Assembly: GCA_020852375.1 (NCBI GenBank)
Contig: JADZAY010000017.1
Span: 1-35,366, forward strand
Reading direction: 5' to 3'
Length of the DNA stretch: 35,366 nucleotides
Source of the DNA: Candidatus Yanofskyibacteriota bacterium
Lineage (GTDB): Bacteria; Patescibacteriota; Minisyncoccia; 2-02-FULL-40-12; GWA2-44-9
Below the pieces are notes generated by a model, which was not told the origin of the DNA, ran no database searches, and saw only the letters and a program-made list of their open reading frames with translations. Numbering within the stretch: the first letter of the stretch is position 1; each line of letters opens with the position of its first letter. Position numbers and translations under genes: made by a program. Shown here one piece after another: positions 8,641 to 17,556 of this stretch.

Positions 8641-8698
8641 GGGATTTGACAACGCGTTCTGATATTGTCATCATGAACGGCGTTCTATCTCTACTCGC

Positions 8699-10063
8699 AT
8701 GACACGTACTACAAAAATCCTTGTCGGTATCCTTGTTCTGTCCGTAGTGTTGTTCGCGTTCGTTGCCCCCACGTGGGTGAATCGCGGGATTGATCTCGTG
8801 AAGCGTCCGTTGCCGAATGCCGTCGCTTCGAAGATTCCGCATGTTCCGAATCGGCCCTTTACGCTGGGACTCGACCTGCTTGGTGGAGCTCATTTGCTGT
8901 ACGAGGCCGACTTCTCTGCGATTGCCGCGAGTGTCGACAAGGGCGCTGCCATGCAGGGCGTGCGCGATGTCGTTGAGCGGCGCGTGAATTTCTACGGCGT
9001 TTCTGAGCCGGTCGTGCAGATCAGTGGCGAGAACCGCCTCATCGTCGAGATCGCCGGCATCAAAGACGTGAGCGACGCCATCAAGCTCATCGGCGAGACG
9101 CCGTTCCTGGAATTCAAAGAGCAGGGGCAGGAGATCGACAAGGACGGAGTGCCCATTCAGGATATGGTGTACCAGAACGGCCAGCTCATTCCTGCGCCGT
9201 ACGGCCAGTGGAAGTCCACGGGGCTTTCCGGAAAACAGCTGACGCGCGCCGCACTCACGTTCGACCCGCAGACGCGTCGTCCACAGGTGAGTCTCGAGCT
9301 CAACCAGGACGGGGCAAAATTGTTTGCTGAGATCACGAAGCGGAACATCGGGAAACCAGTCGCCATCTTTTTGGACGGCCAGCCGATCAGTATTCCGACG
9401 GTCCAAACCGAGATTACCGATGGAAATGCGGTCATCTCCGGAAACTTCACTCCGAACGAAGCGAAGTTGCTGGCGACCCGTCTGAACAGCGGAGCACTTC
9501 CGGTACCCATCAAGCTTATTTCCCAGCAAACCATTGGCGCATCACTTGGGCAGCGCTCACTCCAGGATTCCCTCCGCGCTGGCGTGTGGGGGCTCTTGCT
9601 GGTGGCACTGTTCATGATCGTATTCTACCGATTGCCGGGGGTAACCGCTGTTGCGGCCCTGTTGGTGTACGTCCTGATCGTGCTGGGCGTATACAAGGCG
9701 CTTCCGGTCACACTGACGCTTGCGGGTATCGCCGGATTCATTCTTTCGCTGGGTATGGCAGTCGATGCAAATGTGCTGATCTTTGCCCGCATGAGGGAGG
9801 AGCTCAAAGCCGGACGACCGCTCCCGCAGGCCGTGAGCGAAGGATTCCACCGAGCATGGCTGTCCATTCGCGATTCGCACGTTACTACGCTGATCGGTGC
9901 GTTCATTCTGTACGTGTCGACGACCTCGATCGTGCGCGGGTTCGCGCTGACGCTGAGCGTCGGAGTGCTCGTATCGCTCTTTACGGCAACTGTCGTGACG
10001 CGCGCCTTCCTGACGCGGTTCACGGGCCCATGGGGACAGCGGCATCCGCGCCTTTTCAGCTAA
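8699..10063 (+). CDS. secD: Protein translocase subunit SecD
   Basis: FTLGLDLLGGAHLLYEAD, ISGENRLIVEIAGI, GMAVDANVLIFARMREEL. Confidence 0.95.
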   Translation: MTRTTKILVGILVLSVVLFAFVAPTWVNRGIDLVKRPLPNAVASKIPHVPNRPFTLGLDLLGGAHLLYEADFSAIAASVDKGAAMQGVRDVVERRVNFYGVSEPVVQISGENRLIVEIAGIKDVSDAIKLIGETPFLEFKEQGQEIDKDGVPIQDMVYQNGQLIPAPYGQWKSTGLSGKQLTRAALTFDPQTRRPQVSLELNQDGAKLFAEITKRNIGKPVAIFLDGQPISIPTVQTEITDGNAVISGNFTPNEAKLLATRLNSGALPVPIKLISQQTIGASLGQRSLQDSLRAGVWGLLLVALFMIVFYRLPGVTAVAALLVYVLIVLGVYKALPVTLTLAGIAGFILSLGMAVDANVLIFARMREELKAGRPLPQAVSEGFHRAWLSIRDSHVTTLIGAFILYVSTTSIVRGFALTLSVGVLVSLFTATVVTRAFLTRFTGPWGQRHPRLFS

Positions 10064-10082
10064 CACTCCAACTATTCGATCT

Positions 10083-10973
10083 ATGAAACCCGTCTATACC
10101 ATTATGTTCTTCGTGAGTATCTCGCTGGTGGTTGCGAGCGTGGTCGCATTGGGCGCATGGGGGCTGAACCTCGGCGTCGATTTCAAAGGAGGGAGCGTGG
10201 CCGAAATCGAGTTTACCGCCGGACGACCTGATACGGGCGCTGTGCGCACCATGGTCGCCGCTCTGCCGGGTTTTTCGGAAACGAATATCAGTGAGGCGGG
10301 AACCGATCGCTTGGTGGTGCGTACCGGCCAACTGACCGAGGCGCAGCACCAGCAATTGCTCGGAGCTTTCACCAAGGCATACGCTGCAAACGGCCCACGG
10401 GAAACGCGGTTCGATTCGATCGGTCCCGCGATCGGTGCCGAGCTGAAGAGCAAGTCGCTCACGGCAGTGTTCATGGTTCTGATTGCTATCATTCTCTACA
10501 TCGCATTGGTGTTCCGAGCGATGCGGCGTGTGTTGTCGCCATGGGTCATGAGCTTTGCGGCGATCGTTGCTCTATTGCACGATGTGCTGATCCCGCTGGG
10601 AGTCTTTGCGGCACTTGGACATTTTGTGAATGTACAGATCTCTGCGGTGTTCGTTGCTGCTATCCTGACGATCCTCGGCTACTCGGTGTCTGACACGGTG
10701 GTCATCTTCGACCGCGTCCGAGAAAACATCCTCCGGGGCGTCAAAGAGCGCTTTGCTGTGGTCGTGCATATGAGCGTGATGCAGACGCTAGTTCGCAGTC
10801 TGAATACGACGCTCACGACGCTTATCTCGCTGATTGCGATCTACCTGTTCGGAGGGGAGTCGATCCGTTACTTTGCGCTGGCACTTATCCTTGGCATCGG
10901 TTTGGGGGCGTATTCGTCCATTTTCGTGGCGGCACCGCTGCTGGTTTGGATGGGTCGGGATGCGCGTCGGTAG
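10083..10973 (+). CDS. secF: Protein translocase subunit SecF
   Basis: LGVDFKGGSVAEIEF, LTILGYSVSDTVVIFDRVREN, SLNTTLTTLISLIAIYLFGG. Confidence 0.95.
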   Translation: MKPVYTIMFFVSISLVVASVVALGAWGLNLGVDFKGGSVAEIEFTAGRPDTGAVRTMVAALPGFSETNISEAGTDRLVVRTGQLTEAQHQQLLGAFTKAYAANGPRETRFDSIGPAIGAELKSKSLTAVFMVLIAIILYIALVFRAMRRVLSPWVMSFAAIVALLHDVLIPLGVFAALGHFVNVQISAVFVAAILTILGYSVSDTVVIFDRVRENILRGVKERFAVVVHMSVMQTLVRSLNTTLTTLISLIAIYLFGGESIRYFALALILGIGLGAYSSIFVAAPLLVWMGRDARR

Positions 10974-11069
10974 GGCGGGGTTGACACGACTGTTCGATTT
11001 CGGTAGAAGGGAAGCATCCGCGGGGAAGCTTGACGGATTTAATAAAAATTGATACCGTAGAAACCTCCT

Positions 11070-12131
11070 ATGGCAAGCATCGACGTAAAACAGCTCACCA
11101 AGACGGTCGGTCAGCTCATCAAGTTTTTGAACCCGCGCAATCGGGACATTGTGTCGCGCCGGTTCGGTCTGAAGAGCGGTACCAAGGAAACCCTCGAATC
11201 TATCGGTAAAAGCTACGGTATTACCCGTGAGCGCGTCCGACAGATCGAAGAGTTCGCTCTCGCCCAGCTCACTAAGGCTGCAGCGGAAAGCCGCGACCTG
11301 GCCAAGTTCGTCTCGGCCGCCCGTGAGCTTGTTGCGAAGGAAGGCGGCGTGATCCGCGAGCGGGCCCTGTTCAAGCTGGTGTCCGGCTCGGAAAAGGATA
11401 CAGTCGCGAATGCGTCGCTCGTATTTGCCCTGACCCTCGACCGCGAGTTGGTGCGGCTTTCGGAGAACGACCACTACCATGCATTGTGGGCCCGCGATGC
11501 GCGCACGCTCGATGCGTTCCGTGAGCAGGTTTCTTCGCTGGTGCGCGCTCTCCGCGAAAAGGATTCAGTGGTCACCTCCGCGCAGCTGACCTCGCTCGCA
11601 CAGGATAAGGGTCTTTCCGCGCTCGATGGCGGCTCGTTCAGCGAACGCTCGATGGCGGTCATGACTTCTGTGTGCAAGGATCTTGGAAGCAACATCTTTG
11701 GCCAGATGGGCCTGACCGATTGGAGTCAGATCCGCCCGAAGGGCGTGCGCGATAAGGCGTACTTGGTCATTCGCCAGTCCGGCGCTCCTCAGCACTTCAG
11801 CCAGATCGCGAAGCTCATCAATGCGGCAAAGTTCGATGCCAAGAAGGTGAACGTTCAGACCGTTCATAACGAGCTCATCAAAGACAACCGCTTTGTTCTG
11901 GTTGGGCGCGGTATGTATGCGCTCGCGGAATGGGGCTACAAGTCCGGAACGGTGAAGGATGTCCTCGTTGATATCCTGAAGACCCATGGCAAGCCCTTGC
12001 CTCGCGCGGATCTCATCACCAAGGTTGCCGCTGTTCGTATGGTGAAGGAGAATACAATCCTTTTGAACCTTCAGGACTCGCTCACGTTCGTGCGCGACGA
12101 GAACGGGCACTACCACCTTCGCAAGAAATAA
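11070..12131 (+). CDS. Sigma-70 region 4-like HTH fused to HARE-HTH-like C-terminal domain(s)
   Basis: ETLESIGKSYGITRERVRQIEEFAL matches the sigma region 4.2 pattern. The C-terminus has two repeats resembling RpoE/HARE-HTH (PQHFSQIAKLINAA...VLVGRGMYALAEWGY). Confidence 0.78.
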   Translation: MASIDVKQLTKTVGQLIKFLNPRNRDIVSRRFGLKSGTKETLESIGKSYGITRERVRQIEEFALAQLTKAAAESRDLAKFVSAARELVAKEGGVIRERALFKLVSGSEKDTVANASLVFALTLDRELVRLSENDHYHALWARDARTLDAFREQVSSLVRALREKDSVVTSAQLTSLAQDKGLSALDGGSFSERSMAVMTSVCKDLGSNIFGQMGLTDWSQIRPKGVRDKAYLVIRQSGAPQHFSQIAKLINAAKFDAKKVNVQTVHNELIKDNRFVLVGRGMYALAEWGYKSGTVKDVLVDILKTHGKPLPRADLITKVAAVRMVKENTILLNLQDSLTFVRDENGHYHLRKK

Positions 12132-12159
12132 TCATCGTCCGGGAGAAAACCGGCGGGTT

Positions 12160-12190
12160 CATGAACGGTCCCCAGTGGGGACCGTTCATG
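12160..12190 (+). other. Perfect 14-bp hairpin after the sigma-r4/HARE gene
   Basis: CATGAACGGTCCCC-AGT-GGGGACCGTTCATG; no T-tract. Confidence 0.7.
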
Positions 12191-12254
12191 CGTTCTCGGA
12201 GCGGTAAGGCGTTCTCGTTCCCCGTATCGGGTGGTATACTACACAAGAAGTCGT

Positions 12255-13586
12255 ATGATCGATTTTCCGGAAACTCTACTGGATAACGTCCTCCGATTCG
12301 GGAGGATCGCCTTGGAATACTGGTGGGCGTGGTTGACGCCGATATTGGCGAGCCTCGCCTATAACGAATGGCTGGGATATCAGAAGGAAAAATACCTGTC
12401 CGGCATGAAGTGGACCGTTCTGGAGGTCATCCCTCCGCCGGAGATCCTCTACAGCAGTCCGAAGGCGGCCGAACACTTCTTCTCCGGCCTCCATGCGAGC
12501 TACGGCGGTGGTATCAAGTGGAAGGATCAAGTGTTCGGCGGGAAGATCCCCGACTGGTTCTCGTTCGAGATCGTCTCGAATGGCGGCGATATCCACTTCT
12601 ACATTCGGTGCACCGAGGGGCAGCGCAATTTGATCGAATCCCTCCTCTTTGCGCAGTACCCGCAAGCCGAGATCCGCGTCGTCGAGGATCACGTCGCGCT
12701 TTTGCCTGAGAAGTTCGACCCCGCGCAGTACGATCTCTCTGCGAACGAATATGTATTCACTCAGCCGGCCCCCTATCCCATCAAGCTGTGGCAGGAGTTC
12801 GAGGAAGCGGGCGGGAAGGATGAATATCAACGGCTTGATCCGCTCGCGCCGCTCCTTGAGATCATGAGCGCGCTTCGCCCGGGAGAGCACTTGGCGCTCC
12901 AGTATATTCTTCGTCCTACCGGTGGCGCGTGGGTGAAGGATGGCAAGGCGGAAGTCGATAAGCTCATCGGGAAAGAGGCAAAGCCTCCGGAGCCATCGCT
13001 GGCGACCAGGATTGTGTCGTTCCCGTTCATGCTTCTGGAACAGATACTGATCGAGATGGGGTTGTATACGAAGCCGGAGGAAAAGAAGAAAGAGGAGAAG
13101 GCGTTCAGTCCGCAGAACCTCACTCCCGTGCAGAAGCGGGTGCTCGAAGCGGTCGAAGAGAAGCTTACGAAGCTTGCGTTCAAGTCGTCGATCCGTCTTT
13201 TCTATGCGGCTCGGAAGGACGCGTTCAATGGTGCTCGCGGCGCCAGCGTGAACGCGATGTTCAAGCAGCTGTACTACAACAACCTCAACACCTTCAAGCC
13301 GTACAATGGCGCCAAAGACAAGGGAAAGTGGCCGTGGCTGTTCCCCAACGAGAAGGGATTTGGCGCTGATGCCGCTACACTCAAGAAGAAGGAGGGGGCG
13401 TGGGGCGCCTATCGGAAGCGCGCGTTCTCGCCGCCATCAAAGGATCCGAAGGACTATCCATTGGTTCTCTCCACTGACGAGTTGGCAACGCTGTGGCACC
13501 TGCCGGGATTGAACGTCCGCGCTCCACTCGTGCCGCGAGTCCAGGCAAAGAAGGGCCAGCCTCCAGCGATCCTTCCCACCCGATAA
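12255..13586 (+). CDS. Membrane-anchored protein adjacent to a VirD4-like ATPase (unknown function)
   Basis: N-terminal hydrophobic helix, long soluble region, 3 nt from the downstream ATPase gene; start at MIDFPETL. Confidence 0.75.
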   Translation: MIDFPETLLDNVLRFGRIALEYWWAWLTPILASLAYNEWLGYQKEKYLSGMKWTVLEVIPPPEILYSSPKAAEHFFSGLHASYGGGIKWKDQVFGGKIPDWFSFEIVSNGGDIHFYIRCTEGQRNLIESLLFAQYPQAEIRVVEDHVALLPEKFDPAQYDLSANEYVFTQPAPYPIKLWQEFEEAGGKDEYQRLDPLAPLLEIMSALRPGEHLALQYILRPTGGAWVKDGKAEVDKLIGKEAKPPEPSLATRIVSFPFMLLEQILIEMGLYTKPEEKKKEEKAFSPQNLTPVQKRVLEAVEEKLTKLAFKSSIRLFYAARKDAFNGARGASVNAMFKQLYYNNLNTFKPYNGAKDKGKWPWLFPNEKGFGADAATLKKKEGAWGAYRKRAFSPPSKDPKDYPLVLSTDELATLWHLPGLNVRAPLVPRVQAKKGQPPAILPTR

Positions 13587-13589
13587 CCC

Positions 13590-15257
13590 ATGACACAAGG
13601 CCCCGACAACCAGGTGGTGCTCTTTGGAAAGACCGAGTTTCGGAACTCGGTGACCAATTTTGGCATCAAGCTCGACGACCGCCGCCGTCACATGTACATC
13701 ATCGGAAAGAGCGGCATGGGGAAGTCGGAACTGCTGAAGAATCTTGCCATTCAAGACATCCAGGATGGGCGCGGGCTTTGCTTCATGGATCCGCACGGCG
13801 ATCCGGTATACGACCTTCTCGACTATATCCCGGCAGATCGGGTAAAGGATGTCATCTTCATCAACCCTGCGGATATGCAGTATCCCATCGGGTTCAACGT
13901 CATGGAGCAGGTCGGTTTCGACCAGCGGCATTTGGTCGCCGACGGCATGATGGCGGTGTTTAAGAAGATTTGGGTGGATGCCTGGTCGGCACGCATGGAG
14001 TACATTCTCAACAACACCATCCTGGCGCTCTTGGAGGCTCCGGGCTCTACACTCATTGGCATCAACCGCATGTTGGCAGACAAAGACTACCGGCGTCAGG
14101 TGGTGAACCAGATCACCGACCCGGAGGTGAAGGCGTTCTGGATTCAGGAATTCGCAAAGTATACCGACAAATTCGCGAGCGAGGCGACTGCTGCCATTCA
14201 GAACAAGATCGGGCAGTTCGTTTCCAACCCGCTGATCCGCAATCTTATCGGCCAGCCGACGTCGAGTTTTAATATGCGCGAAGCGATGGACCAGAAGAAG
14301 ATCATCCTCGTCGATATCTCCAAGGGGCGCATCGGGGAGGATGCCAGCCGCCTTCTGGGGGCGATGATTATCACGAAGATTCAGCTTGCCGCCATGTCGC
14401 GCGTCGATATTCCTCGGCATGAGCGCGCCGATTTTACACTGATCGTCGACGAGTTCCAGAACTTTGCGACCGCATCGTTCGCGAACATCCTCTCGGAGGC
14501 TCGCAAGTTCAATCTCTCGCTCATTGTCGCGCATCAGTACATCAAGCAGTTGGACGAAGCGGTCGCGGACGCTGTATTCGGGAATGTGGGCACGATCATT
14601 TCGTTCCGAGTCGGAGCGGAAGACGCCGAAGTGCTTGAAAAGGAATTCGCGCCGGAATTCATGGCAACCGACATCGTGAACCTTGGGTTCCGTCAGATGT
14701 ACTTGAAGCTCATGATCGACGGCGTCACGAGCCACGCCTTTTCCGCGATGACCATGGATACATTGCCGAAGCTTGCGCAGACGACACGCGACGAGGTCAT
14801 TGAATATTCCCGAAGCGTCTACGCGCGTCCGCGCGCTCAGGTGGAAGCGGATATCGCCGCGTGGCGAGCCCCTATCGAAGAGGCCCCGCGGGAAGATCGG
14901 CCCATGCGAAAACCGGCGCCGTTTCCATCAGAAGACCGGGCATCGGGAAGAGCCGCTCAACCGCCTCACCGGGAGGACCGCTCCCGTCCCTCCGGCCCGC
15001 AGGGTCAGCGACGGGACGACCGGGGCCGAAAAACCGATGATCGCCAGCGTATCCCGCGGCAGGAGCGCTCCTCATCCCAACAAGGCGCATCGCTCGGCGA
15101 TCTGTTCAAGGGCGCCGTAGATTTTCGCGGAAAAAAGATCGAGGCACAATCTCCCGAACCGGAGGAGTCGCCGGTCGCCGAAGGTGCGTCAGCGTCGTTT
15201 GTGTCCTCGGAAGATCGTGATCTCAAAGCGCTCATCGCGGAGGCGTTAGGGAAATAA
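13590..15257 (+). CDS. VirD4/TraG/HerA-like type IV secretion / DNA-translocase ATPase
   Basis: Walker A (IIGKSGMGKSELLKN), DPHGDPVYDLLDYIP, Walker B (FTLIVDEFQNFAT), and a low-complexity R/P/D-rich C-terminal tail. Confidence 0.88.
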   Translation: MTQGPDNQVVLFGKTEFRNSVTNFGIKLDDRRRHMYIIGKSGMGKSELLKNLAIQDIQDGRGLCFMDPHGDPVYDLLDYIPADRVKDVIFINPADMQYPIGFNVMEQVGFDQRHLVADGMMAVFKKIWVDAWSARMEYILNNTILALLEAPGSTLIGINRMLADKDYRRQVVNQITDPEVKAFWIQEFAKYTDKFASEATAAIQNKIGQFVSNPLIRNLIGQPTSSFNMREAMDQKKIILVDISKGRIGEDASRLLGAMIITKIQLAAMSRVDIPRHERADFTLIVDEFQNFATASFANILSEARKFNLSLIVAHQYIKQLDEAVADAVFGNVGTIISFRVGAEDAEVLEKEFAPEFMATDIVNLGFRQMYLKLMIDGVTSHAFSAMTMDTLPKLAQTTRDEVIEYSRSVYARPRAQVEADIAAWRAPIEEAPREDRPMRKPAPFPSEDRASGRAAQPPHREDRSRPSGPQGQRRDDRGRKTDDRQRIPRQERSSSQQGASLGDLFKGAVDFRGKKIEAQSPEPEESPVAEGASASFVSSEDRDLKALIAEALGK

Positions 15258-15285
15258 AAACGACATCCTTGCGGATGCCGTGGGG
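15258..15285 (-). terminator. Intrinsic terminator (minus strand)
   Basis: Minus strand GGCATCC-GCAA-GGATGTC followed by GTTTTTA. Confidence 0.65.
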
Positions 15286-15290
15286 GCTGA

Positions 15291-15782
15291 CTATCTCGTG
15301 CAGACGGGCCGCTCGGTGACGCCTTCTTTGACTCGGTAACGGTACTCTCTGCGCTTGCCGGTACGCTCGAGGTGTCCGTTGCGGTGCCAGGTGAAAAGCG
15401 TGCGGGCGACCCCGTGATAAAGACTTACTCCGGGGCGCCCAACGAACTCCTCTGCTTCCCCGGTGATCTCCGCTAGGCGCAAATACCGTCTCGACCGTTC
15501 CGTGAACAGGACTGCCCACACGGCTTCGGCGATGATGCCCATGGGGAGCGTGGTCTTGATGCGGACGCCGCCGACCCGATACTTGCCACGGGCCGTCCGC
15601 TCGAGCCACCTCGATCGATGCTTGGCGCTCACGAACATATGGATCGAGCCACGCGGAACACCTGGGGCGGCAGTTTGGATGTCCTTGGGGGAGAATTCGG
15701 TTCCCAGCGGAAACGCTTGGATCGCCGCGGCGATTCGCTCGTACGCTGCGTTCGGAGTGTGAACTCCGCTCTTCCGTGACAT
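15291..15782 (-). CDS. Hypothetical winged-helix-like protein
   Basis: Start at MSRKSG after GGAGGTGC. Promoter TTGACA(15827-15822)-N16-TAATAT(15805-15800) on the minus strand and terminator at 15258-15283. Confidence 0.65.
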   Translation of the reverse strand: MSRKSGVHTPNAAYERIAAAIQAFPLGTEFSPKDIQTAAPGVPRGSIHMFVSAKHRSRWLERTARGKYRVGGVRIKTTLPMGIIAEAVWAVLFTERSRRYLRLAEITGEAEEFVGRPGVSLYHGVARTLFTWHRNGHLERTGKRREYRYRVKEGVTERPVCTR

Positions 15783-15799
15783 GCACCACCTCCAAAAAC

Positions 15800-15827
15800 A
15801 TATTAGCATGAATATTGATTTTGTCAA
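15800..15827 (-). promoter_or_regulatory. Sigma-70-type promoter
   Basis: TTGACA-N16-TAATAT upstream of ORF 15291-15782. Confidence 0.75.
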
Positions 15828-15845
15828 TTTATCGTATGGAGCGAC

Positions 15846-15973
15846 CCGAACGCCTCGGCACCCCAGCGAGGCTTCGCGGACCGGGAGGCAGAGTCACTGC
15901 CGAGCGGGAGCGTGAGGGATGAGGCGCTCCGGACCGGGAGCGCCGAGAAACCGTCCGAGTCGGGGTGCCGAGG
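15846..15973. repeat. GC-rich dispersed repeat, copy A, with 12-bp terminal inverted repeats
   Basis: CCTCGGCACCCC (15853-15864) ... GGGGTGCCGAGG (15962-15973). 15846-15940 matches 35272-35366 at 94 of 95 positions by eye. Confidence 0.85.
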
Positions 15974-16044
15974 TGGGAGGGAGTGATGCGACTTCTTGAA
16001 ACAGCTCAAAAAGAGTGGTATTCTTGGCGGGTCAATTATCATAT

Positions 16045-16117
16045 CCGCCCTTAGCTCAGCTGGTAGAGCTGCTCCCTTTTAAGGAGAAGGTCGCTGGTTC
16101 GAGTCCAGCAGGGCGGA
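16045..16117 (+). tRNA. tRNA-Lys (anticodon TTT)
   Basis: Acceptor CCGCCCT/AGGGCGG, D-arm GCTCAGCTGGTAGAGC, anticodon loop CTTTTAA, T-arm GCTGGTTCGAGTCCAGC. CCA is not encoded. Confidence 0.95.
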
Positions 16118-16123
16118 CACGCT

Positions 16124-17545
16124 ATGAAGGAACTCTCCATTCTCGAAGCGAAAGACCTGGCAGGAAAAGAAGTGACCCTCTACGGATGGGTTGCCAATCG
16201 GCGCGATCACGGCAAGTTGGTATTCGTCGACCTGCGCGACCGTTCCGGGATCATCCAGGTCGTGTTCGGGCCGTTCACGCCTGATTGCTACGAACAGGCG
16301 CAGACGCTTCGCAATGAGTGGGTCGTTCGCATGCGCGGGCTCGTTAAAGAGCGACCGGAAAAGATGGTAAACCCCGATATCCCGACGGGGCGCGTCGAGT
16401 TCGAGCCTCGTGAGCTGGAGATCCTGAATCGCTCGGAAACACCTCCGATGCCGCTGGATACCGAAGGGTACGAGATCGGAGAAGACACGCGGCACGAGTG
16501 GCGGTACCTTGACCTGCGGCGTGCGCGTCTTGCGCGCAACATGAAGGCACGTCACGACGGACAGCTGTTCGTTCGCAACTGGCTGTCCGAAAAAGGATTC
16601 CTCGAGATCGAGACGCCCATCTTGACGCGCAGCACACCCGAGGGCGCGCGAGATTATGTGGTTCCCAGCCGTCTCTATCCCGGAACGTTCTACGCGCTCC
16701 CACAGTCACCGCAGCAGTACAAGCAGCTTCTGATGGTCGCCGGCATGGAGCGGTATTTCCAGTTCGCGCGGTGCTTCCGTGATGAAGACACGCGGGGAGA
16801 CCGCCAGCCCGAGTTCACCCAGCTGGATATGGAGATGAGCTTTGTGGAGCGGGAGGATGTCATGGCGCTCAATGAGCAGCTCCTGATCGATCTGGTGGCG
16901 AAGCTCTATCCGCAGAAGCGCATTCAGCAGGTGCCGTTCCCGCGCATCTCATACGCGGAAGCGATGGCGAACTACGGGACCGATCGCCCCGACCTTCGTG
17001 AGGACAAGAACGATCTGAACCTCCTGGCGTTCTGCTGGGTCATCGATTTTCCGTTTTTCGAAAAGAACGAAGACTCTCCCAGCGGATGGACATTCACGCA
17101 TAATCCGTTCTCTGCGCCGAAACCGGAGCATATGGACCTTCTGCTCAAACAGGAGCGGGTGGGTGATATCCTGACTACCCAGTACGACATCGTGCTGAAC
17201 GGGTGGGAAATCGGCGGCGGTTCGATCCGCAATCACACGCCCGAGGGGCTTCGCGCGGTGTTCCGCATCATGGGCTTCGAAGAGCAGCGTATTGATGAGA
17301 ATTTTGGTCACATGCTTACCGCGCTCGCGCATGGTGCTCCGCCGCACGGCGGCATCGCGTGGGGGTGGGATCGACTGATCGCCTTGTTATACAATGAGCC
17401 GAACATTCGCGAGGTGCTCGCATTTCCGAAAACGGGCGACGCACGCGATCTCATGATGCATTCCCCGGCGCCCATCTCTTCTCGGCAGCTACGCGAACTT
17501 CACCTGTCTCCGGAAGGCGGAACACGCGCCCGTTCGGATCAGTAG
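16124..17545 (+). CDS. aspS: Aspartyl-tRNA synthetase, bacterial-type but apparently lacking the GAD insertion domain
   Basis: CFRDEDTRGDRQPEFTQLDMEMSF, LNGWEIGGGSIRNHTPE, GAPPHGGIAWGWDRL; only 473 aa. Confidence 0.95.
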   Translation: MKELSILEAKDLAGKEVTLYGWVANRRDHGKLVFVDLRDRSGIIQVVFGPFTPDCYEQAQTLRNEWVVRMRGLVKERPEKMVNPDIPTGRVEFEPRELEILNRSETPPMPLDTEGYEIGEDTRHEWRYLDLRRARLARNMKARHDGQLFVRNWLSEKGFLEIETPILTRSTPEGARDYVVPSRLYPGTFYALPQSPQQYKQLLMVAGMERYFQFARCFRDEDTRGDRQPEFTQLDMEMSFVEREDVMALNEQLLIDLVAKLYPQKRIQQVPFPRISYAEAMANYGTDRPDLREDKNDLNLLAFCWVIDFPFFEKNEDSPSGWTFTHNPFSAPKPEHMDLLLKQERVGDILTTQYDIVLNGWEIGGGSIRNHTPEGLRAVFRIMGFEEQRIDENFGHMLTALAHGAPPHGGIAWGWDRLIALLYNEPNIREVLAFPKTGDARDLMMHSPAPISSRQLRELHLSPEGGTRARSDQ

Positions 17546-17556
17546 CACTGCCTTCT

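Noticed and set aside
8576-9529. 317-aa minus-strand ORF antisense to secD
   Set aside because: Shadow ORF; the plus strand encodes unambiguous SecD.
13437-14735. 432-aa minus-strand ORF antisense to the VirD4-like gene
   Set aside because: Shadow ORF of a well-supported plus-strand ATPase; no motifs.
13590-15257. Integrative conjugative element based on the VirD4-like ATPase
   Set aside because: No integrase, relaxase, att-like repeats or pilus genes in the window; the surroundings are housekeeping genes.
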